Positions 25,022-27,449 of a stretch of DNA of 27,449 nt are shown in pieces. The position numbers and the translations under genes are program-made. The stretch is from Gemmatimonadota bacterium (GTDB taxonomy: Bacteria; Latescibacterota; UBA2968; UBA8231): positions 7,034 through 34,482 of the forward strand of contig PATE01000041.1 in NCBI GenBank assembly GCA_002712305.1. The letters run 5' to 3'. Positions within the stretch are counted from its first letter, which is position 1. Every line of letters begins with the position of its first letter. The notes beneath the pieces were generated by a model. It made no database searches, was not told where the DNA came from, and was given only the letters and a program-made list of their open reading frames with translations.

Positions 25022-26287
25022 TCAGATCTTCATCCCGTCAGCGATCACACCATCTTTCGGGATCACCACGATCCCCTCCCGGATATAGTACCCCTCGCCG
25101 TCGGCTTCCACGACTCCATCGGTATTGCTGATAACGACGTTCTCGCCAATTCGCGCATTCTTGTCGATGATCGCCCACTGAATGACACTGCCCGCCCCGA
25201 TTCCGACGGACGGCAGATGCATGGCTGCATCTCGCTCCTTGTCCGCTGGGGTCTGGTAGTAGTCGGCCCCCATCACGATAGACTGCGAAACCGTCGCGCC
25301 TGCGCCGATGACGGAACGCACGCCGATGACGGAATCTTCGATGGATGCGTCCTCGAAGATGCATCCCTCGGCGACGATGCCCCGACTGACTCGGCAACCG
25401 TGCATCTTCGTGGCGGCGAGAAACCGCTGTCGTGTGAAGATGGGAGCGTTCGGGTGATAGAACTCGAAGGAGGGCGCAGACTCAACGAGACTGATGTTCG
25501 AGCGATAGAAGGCACCAATGGTGCCGATATCTTCCCAATATCCGTCGAAGGTGTGGGCATACACGTTGAGCGATTCGATCGCCTTGGGAATGATATGTCG
25601 CCCAAAGTCGTCCTCGGGAACGCTGACGAGCAGACTTGTCAGAACTTGAGGTTCGAAGATGTAGATGCCCATGCTGGCCAGATAACACGCCTCCGGATCG
25701 TCGCCGGGGGCTTGAGGCAATCGCAACGCATCCAGCTCCTCATCGGTCTGTGGTTTTTCACAGAAAGCGACGATCCGCCCTTCTTCGTTCACCTGCAGAA
25801 TGCCGAGTTCAGAAGCTTGCTCGCGTCGGACGGGTTTAACGGCGATGCTGACATCTGCCTGGCGCTGCCGATGCTCTTCGACAAAGGGCCGGTAATCCAT
25901 GCGGTAGAGGTGGTCGCCCGATAGAATCAACACCTCATTGCCACGACGCGAGTGGATGCGGCGAAGTTGCTTGCGTACGGCATCAGCTGTTCCCTGATAC
26001 CAGTTCATGTCCTCCATCGTCTGTTCGGCAGCGAGAATCTCGACGAATCCTTCGCCGAAACTGTCGAACCGGTACGTTAGACTTACGTGGCGATTCAGAG
26101 AACCTGAATTGAACTGGGTCAGTACGAAGATCTTGTCGACACCCGAGTGAATACAGTTGCTGATCGGGATGTCGATGAGCCGGTATTTGCCCCCGATCGG
26201 AACTGCGGGCTTGGAGCGATACTCAGTCAACGGAAACAGCCGCGCGCCCTGTCCACCTCCGAGAATGACACCGATCACATTGCGCAT
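25022..26287 (-). CDS. glgC: Glucose-1-phosphate adenylyltransferase (ADP-glucose pyrophosphorylase)
   Basis: GlgC makes ADP-glucose for glycogen synthesis. The 421-aa protein has the nucleotidyl-transferase loop GVILGGGQGARLFPLT (6-21), KPAVPIGGKYRLIDIPISNC, QFNSGSLNRH, NWYQGTADAVRKQL, and SGDHLYRMDY, then a left-handed beta-helix C-terminal domain. It is closer to the cyanobacterial/plant form (FGEGFVEILAAEQT, GYYIREGIVVIPKDGVI at the end) than to the enteric form. The ATG at 26287 is preferred because AAGGGGG lies 8 bases upstream; a GTG at 26296 is possible. It starts 20 bases after the L,D-transpeptidase stop and ends 1 base before the cytochrome gene. No other glycogen gene is in the window. 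Confidence 0.95.
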   Translation of the reverse strand: MRNVIGVILGGGQGARLFPLTEYRSKPAVPIGGKYRLIDIPISNCIHSGVDKIFVLTQFNSGSLNRHVSLTYRFDSFGEGFVEILAAEQTMEDMNWYQGTADAVRKQLRRIHSRRGNEVLILSGDHLYRMDYRPFVEEHRQRQADVSIAVKPVRREQASELGILQVNEEGRIVAFCEKPQTDEELDALRLPQAPGDDPEACYLASMGIYIFEPQVLTSLLVSVPEDDFGRHIIPKAIESLNVYAHTFDGYWEDIGTIGAFYRSNISLVESAPSFEFYHPNAPIFTRQRFLAATKMHGCRVSRGIVAEGCIFEDASIEDSVIGVRSVIGAGATVSQSIVMGADYYQTPADKERDAAMHLPSVGIGAGSVIQWAIIDKNARIGENVVISNTDGVVEADGEGYYIREGIVVIPKDGVIADGMKI

Positions 26288-26307
26288 ATGCCTCACCCCC
26301 TTGTGAA

Positions 26308-27449
26308 CTAAGTTCCGCCATCCTGCGAGGGACGCAAGTGGCTCGGGCGTCGATCGGAGTCGAGCCAGCCACGCGTGTGCGGCGTTCGGGAGACCGTGTG
26401 CAATGCGTTGATCAGGGCTGAGTCCTCGTCGTAGACATCTTCGAGATCACGCAGTTCACCGTCGACGACGTCGACGGTCCAGTAGATGAAGAAAACAGGA
26501 AGGGGCCGGCCCAGTGAGACGGCCCCCGTCTGGTGGTTTGCGAGCAGTGAATCAAAGAGCGGCGCACGTGACCCGAGAATCTGTCGAGCCAGTTCGATGG
26601 CGCCTTCGACACGAACGCACCCGTGGCTCAGATCTCGTTCCTGATCTGTGAAATGCGACTTGACGGGCGTATCGTGGAGGAAGATGGAGAAGGGATTGGG
26701 GAGGTTGAATTTCACCGAGCCGAGCGGATTTCCCCCGCCGGGGGCCTGTACGAACAGCAGACGTCTCGTCTGCAAGGAATCTCCCCAATCGACGTTCATC
26801 AGTTCGGCGGGCCGGCCGTCGCGCAGGACGCGGAATCCAGCTGCACGAGCGAAATCCGGATTCCGGGATATGCGCGGAACCAGCTCATGCTGTGCGATCG
26901 ACGCGGGTACGTGCCAGAAGGGATGGACCACAATGTCCGTGATCTGGCTGGCAAAGGATGGCGTTCGCTGAAAGGGCGTGCCCACGATCACCCTCCGAGT
27001 CGGCTGTTGGACGCCGGCACGAATCCAATCCAGTTCGAAGGCCGCCAGGCGCACCAGGAGATAGTCACTGCCCAGATCACGCGGCAGCCAACGCCAGCGT
27101 TCGAGGTTGGCCTCCAGCTTGTTGCGTCTGAGATCTGAGCTCTGTCTGAGGAAGCGCCCCAATTCGGAATAGACCGATCTGCGGGGTTGGAGCCGACCCA
27201 GGGCCGGTCCCACATTCTGCAGGGAAAGGCTGGTCGTGAGCAGCCCAGCAAGATCGGTGCGTCGATCGGGCACGTGCCAGTGCTCATTCACCGTCCTCGG
27301 ATCGACGAGGCCGCGACGAATGTGGTCGGCATACACGATAAAGGTCTCGCTCAGGGCCAGGTCGACCCGTGCAAGGTGTTCTGCGTCACGAGGGCCTCTG
27401 GACGCCTCAACGGCCTCACGCAGATCGACGAGCCGATAGAGTTCCCCCG
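26308..27449 (-). CDS. L,D-transpeptidase, YcbB/LdtD-like, 5' end missing
   Basis: The frame stays open to the window edge (27449), so the N-terminus lies beyond it; about 380 residues are visible. The protein forms L,D (3-3) peptidoglycan cross-links or attaches proteins to the wall. The catalytic YkuD motif SHGCVRVE is present, with the nucleophilic Cys codon at 26617-26619, preceded by SIFLHDTPVKSHF. VVGTPFQRTPSFASQI and VVHPFWHVPASIA match YcbB/LdtD, which also shows the upstream helical segment here (LALSETFIVYADHIRRGLVDP). The mature enzyme is periplasmic; the signal or membrane anchor would be in the missing part. glgC follows after 20 bases, probably in one operon. Confidence 0.9.
   Translation of the reverse strand, partial: GELYRLVDLREAVEASRGPRDAEHLARVDLALSETFIVYADHIRRGLVDPRTVNEHWHVPDRRTDLAGLLTTSLSLQNVGPALGRLQPRRSVYSELGRFLRQSSDLRRNKLEANLERWRWLPRDLGSDYLLVRLAAFELDWIRAGVQQPTRRVIVGTPFQRTPSFASQITDIVVHPFWHVPASIAQHELVPRISRNPDFARAAGFRVLRDGRPAELMNVDWGDSLQTRRLLFVQAPGGGNPLGSVKFNLPNPFSIFLHDTPVKSHFTDQERDLSHGCVRVEGAIELARQILGSRAPLFDSLLANHQTGAVSLGRPLPVFFIYWTVDVVDGELRDLEDVYDEDSALINALHTVSRTPHTRGWLDSDRRPSHLRPSQDGGT

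Overview
This is a gene-dense chromosomal segment (about 60% G+C by eye) from an uncultivated-type bacterium. The mix of sugar-acid genes (several Gfo/Idh/MocA oxidoreductases, a galactonate-dehydratase-type enolase, an HpcH/HpaI aldolase, a DapA-family lyase, a creatininase-family hydrolase), a cyanobacterial/plant-type GlgC and a MamK-like actin would fit candidate phyla such as Latescibacterota or Poribacteria, or a related lineage. That placement is inference only. I see no tRNA, rRNA, CRISPR array, insertion sequence or phage gene. No gene-free stretch exceeds 300 bases; the longest are 3013-3208 (a promoter and a pyrimidine-rich tract) and 10619-10786 (a divergent control region).

Layout. 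1-3012 (+): the 3' end of queE, overlapping a three-gene ABC importer (ATPase, permease, NMT1/THI5-like lipoprotein). 3041-5001 (+): a self-contained two-gene unit with its own promoter and terminator, encoding a MamK-like actin and a coiled-coil protein. This is the most notable locus. 5049-7096 (+): two overlapping Gfo/Idh-fold genes, the second with its catalytic site apparently lost. 7154-10618 (-): a fused indolepyruvate ferredoxin oxidoreductase.

10787-13777 (+): a sugar ABC importer (binding protein, XylH-length permease, single-domain ATPase). 13844-16451 (+): a tiny possible leader ORF, a 97-aa conserved protein, a Gfo/Idh oxidoreductase and ispG. 16525-17433 (-): a DapA-family lyase. 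17582-21240 (+): a creatininase-family hydrolase, an HpcH/HpaI aldolase, a PfkB kinase and a galactonate-dehydratase-type enolase. Together with the importer and oxidoreductases these could take up a sugar, oxidise it, dehydrate the acid and cleave or phosphorylate the keto-deoxy product; ispG sits among them as a housekeeping isoprenoid gene.

21219-21286 is a perfect 22-bp direct repeat with an inverted half-copy between, able to form two competing hairpins. 21458-22798 (+) encodes a membrane-anchored YcgR-like PilZ protein with an acidic insert. 22850-27449 (-) is a tight run in transcription order: L,D-transpeptidase (5' end outside the window), glgC, cytochrome c lipoprotein, Sco-family protein, HupE/UreJ-like membrane protein with an EF-hand loop. 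GTG and TTG starts are common, and several genes overlap or nearly touch, implying translational coupling.
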